Shown here in pieces: positions 1-8,703 of a stretch of 63,219 bases of DNA. The DNA lies in contig NZ_VOUA01000021.1 in the NCBI RefSeq assembly GCF_024372725.1, positions 1 through 63,219 of the forward strand, in the 5' to 3' direction. The stretch is from Methanosarcina sp. KYL-1 (lineage in GTDB: Archaea > Halobacteriota > Methanosarcinia > Methanosarcinales > Methanosarcinaceae). Every line of letters begins with the position of its first letter. Position 1 is the first letter of the stretch. The notes under the pieces are model-generated. The model was not told the origin of the DNA and did no database searches. It saw only the letters and a program-made list of their open reading frames with translations. Made by a program: the position numbers and the translations under genes.

Positions 1-153
1 AAAAAGAACTATCAGAGAGAATACACAGTTGTCCTTACTGTGGACTGGTTCTCGATAGAGATCATAACGCTGCTATGAATATTCTGAGATTGGGATTACA
101 ATCTCTCCAGAATTCTGGTAGATGCCCATCACTTCAGTGACGGGAGTAGTCAC
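1..153 (+). mobile_element. Right end of an IS200/IS605-family element (left border of window)
   Basis: The end of tnpB is followed at once by a small hairpin (GTGAC at 137-141 with GTCAC at 149-153), as expected for the right end of this family. The same sequence occurs in reverse at the other border (62974-63219); I count four differences over about 150 nt, and similarity stops right after the hairpin. The rest of the element lies outside the window. Confidence 0.75.
3..140 (+). CDS. tnpB: TnpB (RNA-guided nuclease/transposase accessory), C-terminal 45 residues only
   Basis: Only the end of the gene is inside the window. The reading frame shows the second half of the zinc finger (CPYCG) and the last RuvC motif DRDHNAAMNIL, both standard for TnpB/OrfB of IS200/IS605 elements, and ends with TGA at 138-140 inside the right-end hairpin. 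TnpB proteins are guide-RNA-directed nucleases that help retain the element; the guide RNA is normally made from the 3' part of tnpB and the adjoining right end. The N-terminal part and any tnpA lie to the left of the window. Confidence 0.85.
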   Translation, partial: KELSERIHSCPYCGLVLDRDHNAAMNILRLGLQSLQNSGRCPSLQ

Positions 154-406
154 CTTGTTAAAACTTGATTTATCGGGGATTTCTTGCTGAGGTTTTATGA
201 AGTTGAAGCCCCATAATTATCATCGGGAAAGAAAGTTGTAAAATGTTGATTCGGAAAAGTATAGGTCGATAAAAAAATCTAGCCTATAATTGATTGATTG
301 ATTGATTGATGCGTCGATAATTACTGGTCGATAATCAAGTGACGCAGAAAAATTAAGTGATATATATAAAAATCCATGCTGAACATGGACTGAAAAGTGG
401 TTACTC
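141..406. other. Gap between the IS end and deoA
   Basis: AT-rich. It holds five copies of TGAT at 291-310 and a TATA-like box for deoA at about 359-372. I see no gene; an open frame on the minus strand at 220-516 has no support. Confidence 0.5.
359..372 (+). promoter_or_regulatory. TATA box of deoA
   Basis: GATATATATAAAAA lies about 40 nt before the deoA ATG, which would give a leader of roughly 15-20 nt. Confidence 0.5.
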
Positions 407-1927
407 ATGCAGCTGAAACTGGAGCATTTCGATATAAAAATCGGGCAGCACAAAGTGATGTTCAACATTGCCGATGCAAAGGAACTGGGGGTAAACCCGG
501 GAGACAGGGTCCGCATAAGGGGTCATGAAAGCCTTTCTGCGATTGTGGACACGACAGTAGATCTGGTGCCTCCCGGGACTCTCGGGGTTTTTACCGAGGT
601 ATATGAGCACTTTAAACACTGGGAAAAACCGGTTGAGGTCTTCCCGGCACTCCGCTCGAAATCTTCCTTCGTGATCAAGAAGATGATGGACAAGCAGAGC
701 CTGACAAGGGAAGAGATCAAAATGGTCGTCTCCGATGTTGTGGACGAAAACCTCAGCGACATCGAGCTTTCGGCTTTCATGACGGCTTCTTATATCCACG
801 GCATGAGTGACGACGAAATCGAATGGCTGACCAGGGCCATGATCGATACCGGGGAAAGGATCGAATTCGACACCCATCCCATTATGGACAAGCACTCCAT
901 AGGGGGCGTGCCCGGAAACAAGATCTCTCTCCTGGTAGTCCCCATCATTGCGGCCAACGGGCTCCTCATCCCCAAGACCAGCTCCAGGGCAATTACAGGG
1001 GCCGGAGGGACTGCGGACCTCATGGAAGTGCTCTGCCCCGTAGAGTTCACCTCCCAGGAAGTCAAAGAAATTACCGAGAATGTCGGAGGCGCACTTGTCT
1101 GGGGCGGGGCTACAAATATCGCCCCTGCGGACGACAAACTCATCAGGGTCGAGTACCCCCTCTCCATTGACCCCTACTGCCAGATGCTTGCTTCCATCAT
1201 GGCCAAGAAAGGGGCAATAGGGGCTGACAACGTGGTTATCGACATCCCCACGGGTGCCGGGACAAAGGTCCCCAATGTCCAGGAAGGGCAGAAACTGGCC
1301 AGGGACCTGATCAACCTGGGACACAGGCTCGGGATGAACGTTGAATGTGCAATCACCTACGGCTCTTCCCCCATAGGCCGGAAGGTCGGGCCGTCGCTGG
1401 AGGTCAGGGAGGCTTTGAAGGTGCTCGAAAGCTTTGAAGGCCCGAACAGCCTGATCGAAAAGAGTGCAGCCCTTGCCGGCATCCTGCTCGAGATGGGAGG
1501 AGCAGCCCCGAGGGACCACGGGAAAGAGCTTGCCTTAGAAACCCTGAGGAGCGGAAAGGCTCTGGAAAAAATGAAGCAGATCATTGAAGCCCAGGGCGGG
1601 GACCCGAATGTGACCTCTGCTGACATCCCGGTGGGGGAGTACACCGCTGACATCTGTGCTTCTGCAGACGGTTATGTCATCGAGTTTGACAACAAATGGA
1701 TCGTTGAGATAGCCAGGCTTGCCGGGGCCCCGAACGACAAGGGGGCAGGGGTTGCTCTCCACAAGAAGATGGGTGAGTCCGTAAAGAAAGGGGACCCGAT
1801 CCTCACCATCTATGCGGAAAAGGAGTTCAAGCTCGACACTGCCCTTACAACGGCCCAGCGGACTAACCCAATCCTGGTTGAAGGCATGCTGCTCAGGAGA
1901 ATTCCCGGAACCTTCGGGTTCCAGTAA
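407..1927 (+). CDS. deoA: AMP phosphorylase
   Basis: Archaeal member of the thymidine/pyrimidine phosphorylase superfamily. In this family the archaeal long form splits AMP (or other NMPs) with phosphate into the base and ribose 1,5-bisphosphate, which R15P isomerase and type III RuBisCO turn into 3-phosphoglycerate. The 506-residue protein has the ~85-residue N-terminal extension of the archaeal form, a phosphate-binding loop DKHSIGGVPGNK near residue 161, the active-site stretch KTSSRAITGAGGTAD from residue 190, and a PYNP-type C-terminal domain ending in RRIPGTFGFQ. The first ATG is used. RuBisCO and the isomerase are not in this window. The gene stands alone with its own TATA box; trm56 follows after 100 nt. 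Confidence 0.95.
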   Translation: MQLKLEHFDIKIGQHKVMFNIADAKELGVNPGDRVRIRGHESLSAIVDTTVDLVPPGTLGVFTEVYEHFKHWEKPVEVFPALRSKSSFVIKKMMDKQSLTREEIKMVVSDVVDENLSDIELSAFMTASYIHGMSDDEIEWLTRAMIDTGERIEFDTHPIMDKHSIGGVPGNKISLLVVPIIAANGLLIPKTSSRAITGAGGTADLMEVLCPVEFTSQEVKEITENVGGALVWGGATNIAPADDKLIRVEYPLSIDPYCQMLASIMAKKGAIGADNVVIDIPTGAGTKVPNVQEGQKLARDLINLGHRLGMNVECAITYGSSPIGRKVGPSLEVREALKVLESFEGPNSLIEKSAALAGILLEMGGAAPRDHGKELALETLRSGKALEKMKQIIEAQGGDPNVTSADIPVGEYTADICASADGYVIEFDNKWIVEIARLAGAPNDKGAGVALHKKMGESVKKGDPILTIYAEKEFKLDTALTTAQRTNPILVEGMLLRRIPGTFGFQ

Positions 1928-1996
1928 CTCTCTTTTTCCTTTTCCTTTTCCTTTTTTGAGCACAGCTTTAAGTTGAGCCCTCCTGAAGTGAAACCC

Positions 1997-2006
1997 TTTA
2001 ATATTT
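1997..2006 (+). promoter_or_regulatory. TATA box of trm56 (leaderless transcript)
   Basis: TTTAATATTT is centred 26 nt before the trm56 ATG, so transcription should begin at or next to the start codon. No Shine-Dalgarno sequence precedes this ATG, which fits a leaderless mRNA. Confidence 0.5.
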
Positions 2007-2027
2007 TGTCCGGGTTTTAGCACAAGC

Positions 2028-2561
2028 ATGAAGAGGATAGTACTGCTGCGCCTGGGGCACCGCCCTGAGCGGGACAAACGGATCACCACCCACGTGGGCT
2101 TAACAGCCCGGATGCTCGGAGCCGAAGGCATGCTTTTGGCCTCGGATGACCCCGGGATCGTCAAGAGCCTTGAGGACGTTGTCAAGCGCTGGGGCGGGGA
2201 TTTTTACGTAATAAATAACGTGAACTTCAAGCAGGAGGTCCGGAAATGGAAAGATGAAGGAGGAAAAGTCTGCCACCTTTCCATGTACGGGGTAAACCTG
2301 CCCGAGGTCACCGAAGAACTCAAAAAATGTGAGAAACTGATGATAGTCGTCGGGGCGGAGAAAGTCCCTCCAGAAATCTACCAGCTTGCCGACTGGAACG
2401 TGGCCGTGGGTAGCCAGCCTCATTCCGAAGTTGCGGCCGTGGCCCTGACCATGGACCGGATTGCCGAGGGAGAGCCCCTCGAAAAAGAATTCCCCAACGC
2501 CGAACTGACAATAGTTCCAATGGAAAGAGGCAAAAAAGTAATCGAAAACGCCGATGAATGA
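2028..2561 (+). CDS. trm56: tRNA (cytidine(56)-2'-O)-methyltransferase aTrm56
   Basis: SPOUT-class methyltransferase specific to archaea that methylates the 2'-OH of C56 in the tRNA T-loop, standing in for the C/D-guided route used by a few archaea. The 177-residue protein begins with the family signature LRLGHRPERDKRITTHVGL and has the knot region with VGAEKVPPEIYQLADWNVAVG and QPHSEVAALA-like sequence (GSQPHSEVAAVALTMDR) near residues 105-145. Length is normal. It is a single-gene unit; the start is probably leaderless. Downstream is a long T-rich gap. Confidence 0.95.
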   Translation: MKRIVLLRLGHRPERDKRITTHVGLTARMLGAEGMLLASDDPGIVKSLEDVVKRWGGDFYVINNVNFKQEVRKWKDEGGKVCHLSMYGVNLPEVTEELKKCEKLMIVVGAEKVPPEIYQLADWNVAVGSQPHSEVAAVALTMDRIAEGEPLEKEFPNAELTIVPMERGKKVIENADE

Positions 2562-2801
2562 AATAACTTTTTTCTTCTACTTTTTTCTTCTATTTTTTCA
2601 CAGCTTCTTTTTTCTTCTATTTCTTTTTATTTCCCGGTTCTTTTCCTTTTCCTGCTTCCTTTCCTTTTTTCTCTTCCTTTTTCTTTCCGGCTTATTTTTT
2701 CACTCCTCTTAAGTTCCCTATTTCAGTTATGGTAGCCCTCTTTTTTGTAAGATTATCGTTTATTTGGGTTTCATTAGTTGTTACAAATATAAAGAAAAGT
2801 G

Positions 2802-2811
2802 TTAAATATAA
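2802..2811 (+). promoter_or_regulatory. Strong TATA box before a candidate non-coding RNA
   Basis: TTAAATATAA preceded by a purine-rich AAGAAAAGTG stretch (BRE-like). It predicts transcription from about 2833. No start codon with a good open frame follows. Confidence 0.5.
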
Positions 2812-2832
2812 GTTTGACGTAGATTGAAGTGT

Positions 2833-3046
2833 CTACAGCCCAGGCAGTTTCCTCCTGCCAACGGCGGAATCCGTTTTTCCCGTCCTCATTTCTACCTTCC
2901 GGGGGTGAGCAGTCGGGAGTGCACACTGGTTCCGGAATAGGGAATTAGGTTCTGTACAGGGGTGTAAAGGACATTTAAACCGTCTTTCTTCCGGGTCTAT
3001 GCCTTCCCGGGCATCCTGTACAGCTCCTCGTATTCTTTTTTCCTTT
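2833..3046 (+). ncRNA. Candidate structured non-coding RNA, about 210 nt
   Basis: The stretch is GC-richer than its T-rich surroundings, follows a good TATA box and ends in a T-run (about 3033-3046). It can fold: GGCAG 2843-2847 with CTGCC 2855-2859; TTCCGG 2897-2902 with CCGGAA 2932-2937; CTGTACAGG 2952-2960 with CCTGTACAG 3015-3023, the last enclosing CCGGG 2991-2995 with CCCGG 3006-3010. There is no convincing coding frame on either strand. I could not match it to SRP RNA, RNase P RNA or a known riboswitch by eye. It is about 290 nt upstream of the acyl-CoA synthetase gene, and the T-run between them argues for an independent RNA. Confidence 0.45.
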
Positions 3047-3336
3047 TAGGTTCATCAATCCATCATTCGTTTATTTTCGATGCTTTTTTGCTGAATGCCC
3101 TCCAGCTTTACCCTTTTCCTTTATGGATTATCAACCGGCCCATTTTTCTATTACTTCTTCTTTTAAGGATTTTCCATTTTTCTCTTCTTACGCCTGAAAG
3201 GGATCGTTTTTCTGCCGGTGCAAAAAGAAATACTTATTAGAGTTGGGGAAAATTCCTGATTCGAAAAATTCCCTTCCCGGCATCCTCCCGTCCATAAACG
3301 GCAAAATAAAAAAACAAAAACCTCAGGAGAGAACGG

Positions 3337-4716
3337 ATGAATTCAACTGATATCAGTTTCTTTTTTAACCCCAGGTCCATTGCCCTTGTGGGCGCTTCCC
3401 CGAAACCCAGCAGCCTTTCTTATACAATCCTTGAAAGCCTTGAGAAAATCGGGTTTGAAGGCAAAATATACCCCATAAACCCGCGGTATGAGGAAATAGG
3501 AGGGCTCAAATGCTACGCCTCCCTTGCTGACATCAACGATACAATTGACATTGCCGTTCTTTCGGTCCCTGCACCCGGCGTGATCGAGGTCATGAAGGAG
3601 GAATTCGAAAATGTAAGAGGGGCCGTTGTTGTGAGTTCCGGGTTCAAGGAAATAAAAGGAGAAGGGGAAAAGCTTGAAGCCGAACTGAAAAGGCTTGCTG
3701 AGGCGAAAGGTATCAGGGTAATAGGCCCTAACTGCCTGGGGATCTATGATACTGTCTCAAAGGTAGACACTTTCTTTATCAGCCGGGAACGGGCGAGGAG
3801 GCCGGGAAGAGGCGGGCTTTCCATCCTGACCCAGAGCGGCTCGTTTGCTTCCATGATCGTGGACGAGATTGCCTCGGAAGGGATCGGGGTTGCGCGGATC
3901 GTGAGCTACGGGAACAAGGTGGACGTGGACGAGGCCGACTGCCTGGAATTCCTTGCCGAAGACGAAGCCACGAAGTATGTGGTACTTTATGTAGAGTCCG
4001 TAGAAGATGGAAAACGTTTCCTCGAAGTTGCTTCCCGCTGTGCGCAGAAAAAGCCCGTTGTTGCAGTCAAAGTCGGGAAAAAGGATACCGGGGTAAGGGC
4101 AACGGCTTCCCATACAGGGGCTGCTGCAAGCAGGTATGAAGCTTATGAAGCCGCCTTCAGGAAAGCAGGGATCATAGAGGTAGACGGCTACGAAGAGCTC
4201 AAAGACGCCTGCAGGGTGCTGAATTCTTATACCCCGGGCAGGGGGGACAGGATTCTCGTTATTACTAACGGGGGCGGGATAGGAATCGGGATTGTCGATG
4301 CCTGTGAGAGCAGGGGTTTGTCCGTCCCGCAGCTTTCTGAAGAGCAAAAAGCCCAACTTAGCTCAAAACTTCCCTCATTTGCGTCCGTGGGAAACCCAAT
4401 TGACATAACCGGGAACGGCTGGGATGAACACTATGCAGTTGCCCTTCGAGAGGGTTTCGGGGAAGAGTATGATATCGCCATTGTGGCTGTGCTCTGGGGG
4501 CCACCCCTGCTGAATGAGGGGATCATTGATAAGCTTAAGGCTGTAGCCGATGAATGCGGCAAGCCTGTTCTTATCTGCTCACCGGGCGGGAACTTCACCC
4601 GGAAGATGTCCGAAGAGTTCGAAAAAAAAGGCCTCCCTGTCTTTGCCACGCCGGAAAGCGCGGCAAGGGCTGCTGCGATCCTGTCAGGCGGGAAAAAGCA
4701 AAATGCAAGGGAATGA
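3337..4716 (+). CDS. Acyl-CoA synthetase (ADP-forming), alpha subunit
   Basis: Alpha subunit of NDP-forming acyl-/acetyl-CoA synthetase, which interconverts acyl-CoA + ADP + Pi and acid + CoA + ATP. The 459-residue protein has an N-terminal CoA-binding Rossmann domain (VALVGASPKPSS-type loop near residue 14), two succinyl-CoA-ligase-like domains, the LTQSGSF motif and the phosphohistidine site TASHTGA with His at residue 259. Length matches archaeal alpha subunits. AGGAGA lies before the ATG. The ATP-grasp beta subunit is not adjacent and not in the window, so substrate cannot be assigned; acetate is the usual one. Confidence 0.88.
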   Translation: MNSTDISFFFNPRSIALVGASPKPSSLSYTILESLEKIGFEGKIYPINPRYEEIGGLKCYASLADINDTIDIAVLSVPAPGVIEVMKEEFENVRGAVVVSSGFKEIKGEGEKLEAELKRLAEAKGIRVIGPNCLGIYDTVSKVDTFFISRERARRPGRGGLSILTQSGSFASMIVDEIASEGIGVARIVSYGNKVDVDEADCLEFLAEDEATKYVVLYVESVEDGKRFLEVASRCAQKKPVVAVKVGKKDTGVRATASHTGAAASRYEAYEAAFRKAGIIEVDGYEELKDACRVLNSYTPGRGDRILVITNGGGIGIGIVDACESRGLSVPQLSEEQKAQLSSKLPSFASVGNPIDITGNGWDEHYAVALREGFGEEYDIAIVAVLWGPPLLNEGIIDKLKAVADECGKPVLICSPGGNFTRKMSEEFEKKGLPVFATPESAARAAAILSGGKKQNARE

Positions 4717-4826
4717 GGGACTACGCCAGGCAGGTAAGGGCTTAACAAAGCAACGCTTCAAAAAATTCAGGCAACCAAAATCCGTAGGGATGCATAAATT
4801 AAAATAATAGTTGAAAGTATGGACTT

Positions 4827-5249
4827 ATGACCCCTATGGACTTAACAGCGCAGGATACTTATCTGATTGCAGGATGTGCATTTCTTCTTCCTGTCCTGCT
4901 CCTGCTTTTTCACTTCTACAAGATCAGGCTGCTTTCCCATTCCCTGAAACTCTGCAACTGGATTTGCGGGATGGCGATAAGCTCAGACAGCCCGTGGGTC
5001 AAGATGATGGTGCTTCATCTCGTGTTTTTAGTGCGCCTTCTCATGTACCTTGCAATCGTTTCCCTGGAACAGGTGGATAAGCTGACCACCAGGGGCCTTC
5101 TAAAGTATTACGTCTCAGGCACCAGGGTCGTATTTTCGGAGTGCATGTCCGCATTTATCGATTCTTCCGAAGAGATCGAAAAGTGCATAGGTGAACTTAA
5201 CCCGCTAACCCCTCACACAAAGAAAAAAGAGCGCCATATCCGGAAGTAA
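4827..5249 (+). CDS. Hypothetical membrane protein
   Basis: 140 residues, no family recognised. Two hydrophobic helices are visible (about residues 12-36 and 60-82), followed by a cytoplasmic-looking region with scattered Cys residues and a basic tail (KKKERHIRK). A TATA-like ATAAATTAAAATAA at about 4793 would place the RNA start near the ATG. A second in-frame ATG at 4836 is equally possible. It lies 110 nt after the synthetase gene and reads as a separate unit. Confidence 0.6.
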   Translation: MTPMDLTAQDTYLIAGCAFLLPVLLLLFHFYKIRLLSHSLKLCNWICGMAISSDSPWVKMMVLHLVFLVRLLMYLAIVSLEQVDKLTTRGLLKYYVSGTRVVFSECMSAFIDSSEEIEKCIGELNPLTPHTKKKERHIRK

Positions 5250-5387
5250 AGCTTCCGGCAAACAACTTGAATATATTCCAAAGCTTCGATCTCAAATCCT
5301 TATTCTATTTTAGGGAAGCACTGGCAGGAAAGCTGGCAGAGGCAATGTCGTCTGGATTGAAAAGCGGTTTTTTAAAATCTGAATTCT

Positions 5388-5648
5388 TTACAGGTCCCAT
5401 CTCTCTTTCTGAGGTCCCACGATACAGTAGTACTCCTGGTTGAACCCGAACTTCTCCGAAGCCGGGCACTGCCCGCATATGCACCCCAGGTCTTTTCGGA
5501 TGCACCGGTTTTTTCCTACTCCAGGGAAACAGAAGCCGATTTCTTTTGCACACTCGTCCCAGGTCGGGCAGGTTTTGCAGATGCAGAGTCCCTGAATCAG
5601 TTTCCGGGTTTCCTCGATTTCTTCCGGGCTCATGTCTTTGTACTTCAA
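5388..5648 (-). CDS. DUF2769 cysteine-rich protein
   Basis: 86 residues with nine cysteines arranged as CICKTCPTWDEC, CFPGVGKNRC and CICGQCP. This matches the DUF2769 family, common in Methanosarcina, whose function is unknown; the pattern suggests metal or Fe-S binding. It is small, cytoplasmic and probably monocistronic. The ATG lies about 15 nt from GGGGAGTAAG, a possible Shine-Dalgarno sequence. Confidence 0.75.
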   Translation of the reverse strand: MKYKDMSPEEIEETRKLIQGLCICKTCPTWDECAKEIGFCFPGVGKNRCIRKDLGCICGQCPASEKFGFNQEYYCIVGPQKERWDL

Positions 5649-5798
5649 ATCTTACTCCCCTATGGCTTTTGAGTTGCCTTAAGGATGCTGTTGAAACTAG
5701 CTGCTGCTAATTATGCTATTTTCACGTATCTTTTTTATGCAGCCTTTCATCCTGCAAAAACTGATCTTTTCCATTAAAAAGGTACAGTTGAAGGGCTT

Positions 5799-5824
5799 AT
5801 ATATTAAAAGTTTATATATTTATG
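5799..5824 (+). promoter_or_regulatory. Double TATA-like region
   Basis: Two TTATATATT-type boxes in 26 nt lie about 100 nt before the shikimate-kinase-like gene. They are the only promoter-like sites in this gap. Confidence 0.4.
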
Positions 5825-5921
5825 TAGCAAGATTAAAAAGATTGCAGGAACATCTGATAATAGGGAGATTCTCAGGGCAGGGGTTTACTGGTGCCTGCCG
5901 GAAGTTCCGGGAATGAGTCAT

Positions 5922-6431
5922 ATGAACATAACACTGATCGGCATGGCAGGAGCGGGGAAGAGTACCATCGGCAAGGCGCTTGCAAAGAGGCTGGGCTATT
6001 CTTTTATTGACGTTGATTCCCTTATCAAGAAAAAGACCGGGATGTCCCTGCAGACCCTGATAGATACGCAGGGGGATTCTGCTCTTATCAGGCTTGAAGA
6101 AGAAGTTGTCCTTGAACTGGGGAAAGCGGATGGGTGCATCATTTCTCCGGGGGGCAGCGTGGTCTATTCCGAAAAGAGCATGGAGCACCTGAAAAAGGTG
6201 TCTAGAATTGTCTTCCTGGATGCTCCTTTCAGGAGTATCGTGAGAAGGATTCCAAACGCGAAAAAGCGGGGAATAGTGGGGTTCCGGGACAGGAGCCTGA
6301 AAGAACTCTTTGACGAGCGGCTCGTGCTGTACAGGAAATATGCCGACTTAACCATAAAGCTCGAAGGCCGGGACAATATCCGGAGCGTCGTGGACCGGAT
6401 CATCCAGGCCTGCCCTGAAAAAGCTGCCTGA
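5922..6431 (+). CDS. Shikimate-kinase-like P-loop kinase (bacterial AroK type)
   Basis: Small NMP-kinase-fold protein of about 169 residues. Visible motifs: Walker A GMAGAGKST right at the N-terminus, FIDVDSLI (shikimate-binding Asp region), RLEEEVV (Arg/Glu following helix) and SPGGSVVY in place of the usual GGG. Archaea normally make shikimate 3-phosphate with an unrelated GHMP kinase, so this may be a bacterial-type import or act on another small substrate. ATG at 5922 is preferred because GGGAA sits 9 nt upstream; the ATG at 5913 is too close to it. No aro genes are next to it. Confidence 0.7.
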   Translation: MNITLIGMAGAGKSTIGKALAKRLGYSFIDVDSLIKKKTGMSLQTLIDTQGDSALIRLEEEVVLELGKADGCIISPGGSVVYSEKSMEHLKKVSRIVFLDAPFRSIVRRIPNAKKRGIVGFRDRSLKELFDERLVLYRKYADLTIKLEGRDNIRSVVDRIIQACPEKAA

Positions 6432-6463
6432 TGCTTGCAGTGGTCCAGGCCGTATATGTACAT

Positions 6464-6562
6464 CTTTTCCTTTTTGATCTTCTCTCATTTTGGTCTTCTT
6501 TCATTTTGGTCTTCTTTCATTTTGGTCTTCTTTCCTTTTTGATCTTCTTTCCTTTTTGATCT
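6464..6562. repeat. Tandem array, 17-nt unit, about 6 copies
   Basis: Unit close to TCTTTCATTTTGGTCTT, with CCTTTTTGA variants at both ends. It follows the kinase stop codon. Confidence 0.8.
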
Positions 6563-6707
6563 CCCGGACCCTGATCAGTTCACTTTTACCAGTTTACTTT
6601 ATTATCAATCAGGTATTTTTTCTGACCAGAAGTCTCAGTTTACTTCCAGTTTATATTCTTTAAGTTCCCGGCCTTGAAGAAGCAGGCCGGGCAGAAGGAG
6701 ACATATC

Positions 6708-6986
6708 ATGACATCCACTCGTTTCATTATCACGGTTATAGGCAGCGACCGGGTAGGGATCGTTGCCAGGGTCACCACGGTGATGGCAAGTTTCAGTGTT
6801 AACATTGTCGATATCAGCCAGACCATCATGCAGGGCATTTTCACCATGATCATGCTGGCGGAGGCTCCGGAGGAAAACTTCGACCTTGCGGCTTTCCAGA
6901 AAGCCATGGACGCAGAAGGAAAGAGCCTTGGAGTTGAGGTCAAGGTGCAGCATGAAGACGTATTCCGCTTCATGCACAGGATCTGA
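6708..6986 (+). CDS. UPF0237 ACT-domain protein
   Basis: 92 residues, a single ACT fold ([21 protein letters not shown]... [11 protein letters not shown]). ACT domains bind small ligands, often amino acids, and this type resembles the half of GcvR. It is paired with UPF0210 in very many bacteria and archaea, and that pairing is seen here: the next gene begins 23 nt after this stop. AAGGAGA precedes the ATG. The role of the pair is not established; a ligand-sensing regulator of its partner is a reasonable inference. Confidence 0.9.
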   Translation: MTSTRFIITVIGSDRVGIVARVTTVMASFSVNIVDISQTIMQGIFTMIMLAEAPEENFDLAAFQKAMDAEGKSLGVEVKVQHEDVFRFMHRI

Positions 6987-7009
6987 ACTCCTTGAAAAGG
7001 TGGGTTTAC

Positions 7010-8371
7010 ATGCTAATCAACCCTAACGAGATCCTGGAAACCATCCAGATGGTAAGGATGGAGCACCTGGACATCCGGACAGTGACCATGGGCATCAGCC
7101 TCAGGGACTGCAGCCACCCGGATATCGAGGTATTCAACGAAAACATATACGAAAAGATCACGGGTCGGGCAAAGGATCTGGTCCGGACAACGGAGGAAAT
7201 CCAGAGCCTTTACGGGATTCCCATTATCAACAAGCGAATTTCCGTAACCCCCATAGCCATCGCAGCCGAAAGCTGTACGGCGCCGGATTTCGTCTCGGTT
7301 GCAAAGACCATGGACGAGGCTGCAAAAGAAGCCGGAGTTGACTTCATAGGCGGCTTCAGTGCCCTTGTGCACAAGGGAGTCACTCCCGGGGACCTTAAAT
7401 TGATCAACTCCATCCCAGAAGCCCTCTCCTGCACGGAAAAGGTCTGTTCCTCCATAAACGTGGCCACCACCAAAGCCGGCATCAATATGGATGCAGTCGG
7501 TCTGATGGGAAACGTGATAAAAAGGGCAGCCGAGATGACAGCCGACAGAGACGGGATCGGCTGCGCCAAATTGGTGGTTTTTGCCAACGCTCCCGAGGAC
7601 AACCCCTTCATGGCAGGGGCTTTCCACGGCATAGGGGAACCCGAATGCGTGATCAACGTGGGGGTAAGCGGACCCGGAGTGGTAAATGCCGCCTTAAGGG
7701 AGCTTGAAAACCCGAACCTCACCGAGATTTCGGAGACCATCAAGAAGACCGCCTTCAAGATCACCCGCATGGGCGAGATGGTGGGCAGGGAAGTCTCCCG
7801 GCGGCTCGGGGTTGAGTTCGGGATCCTTGACCTTTCCCTGGCTCCCACCCCGGCTATCGGGGACAGCGTGGCTGCCATCCTGGAAGCCATGGGGCTTGAA
7901 CGCTGCGGGACCCACGGGACTACGGCCGCCCTCGCCCTCCTGAACGATGCCGTCAAAAAAGGAGGGGCAATGGCTTCTTCCTCAGTGGGCGGCCTGAGCG
8001 GGGCCTTCATCCCGGTCAGCGAGGATGCAGGCATGATCGAAGCTGTCGAAGCCGGAGCCCTTTCCCTGGAAAAGCTCGAAGCCATGACCTGCGTCTGCTC
8101 GGTGGGCCTGGACATGATCGCAGTGCCTGGGGATACCCCTGCCTCAACCCTTTCCGCAATAATCGCGGATGAAATGGCAATCGGGGTAATCAACAAAAAG
8201 ACAACTGCAGTCCGCATCATCCCTGCCCCCGGAAAAAAGGTCGGGGACTCCGTTGAGTTTGGCGGGTTGCTCGGCCTGGCTCCCGTCATGCCTGTGAGCA
8301 AATTCAGTTCCGAAGTTTTCGTAAAGAGGGGTGGGAGAATCCCGGCTCCGATCCAGTCGCTGACGAACTGA
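7010..8371 (+). CDS. UPF0210 (DUF711) family protein
   Basis: 453 residues from ATG 7010, chosen because AAAGGTG lies 6-7 nt upstream; an upstream TTG at 6992 has no such site. Family hallmarks include [10 protein letters not shown] at the start, [23 protein letters not shown] and the [10 protein letters not shown]...[10 protein letters not shown] region near residue 285. UPF0210 proteins have a glycyl-radical-enzyme-like fold without a known reaction. It forms a two-gene operon with the ACT-domain gene before it. Confidence 0.92.
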   Translation: MLINPNEILETIQMVRMEHLDIRTVTMGISLRDCSHPDIEVFNENIYEKITGRAKDLVRTTEEIQSLYGIPIINKRISVTPIAIAAESCTAPDFVSVAKTMDEAAKEAGVDFIGGFSALVHKGVTPGDLKLINSIPEALSCTEKVCSSINVATTKAGINMDAVGLMGNVIKRAAEMTADRDGIGCAKLVVFANAPEDNPFMAGAFHGIGEPECVINVGVSGPGVVNAALRELENPNLTEISETIKKTAFKITRMGEMVGREVSRRLGVEFGILDLSLAPTPAIGDSVAAILEAMGLERCGTHGTTAALALLNDAVKKGGAMASSSVGGLSGAFIPVSEDAGMIEAVEAGALSLEKLEAMTCVCSVGLDMIAVPGDTPASTLSAIIADEMAIGVINKKTTAVRIIPAPGKKVGDSVEFGGLLGLAPVMPVSKFSSEVFVKRGGRIPAPIQSLTN

Positions 8372-8703
8372 TATTCTGTTTTTGGAAAATAGGAAGGGGG
8401 AATCTATCCTTTCCCCTTTTGACCATAAAACTTACAATTCGCTTTTCTTTTTTTCCTGCCTGTTTTTCCATCCCTGCTTCTTTCTTCTGGATTTTCCATC
8501 TCCGGATTTTCCATTCTGGATTTTTTATGCGGGCATTGAGCTTCAGGTTCGCAAGTTCCGGTATCTCCGTAAACAAACCAATATGTATTTTATCTGGTGG
8601 ATTTTTAATCTTTAAACAGATTCAAATAATTATCACTCTTCAGTAAAATTTTTATTGCTTTAGGGATACTCAACTTATTCAATTTAATATTGGAGTGAGC
8701 AAA
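8372..8703. other. Gene-free stretch
   Basis: Pyrimidine-rich after the UPF0210 stop, with imperfect repeats of TCTGGATTTTCCAT near 8485-8525. No RNA or gene seen. Confidence 0.5.

Noticed and set aside
401-1519. Long minus-strand frame opposite deoA
   Set aside because: Shadow of a GC-rich gene; no family similarity and deoA is certain. The same applies to 34598-35884 opposite uvrB, 32612-33736 opposite uvrC and 51668-52726 opposite the SagB-like gene.
2833-3046. SRP RNA, RNase P RNA or a cobalamin riboswitch
   Set aside because: Length and conserved blocks do not match what I know of these RNAs; left as an unassigned RNA.
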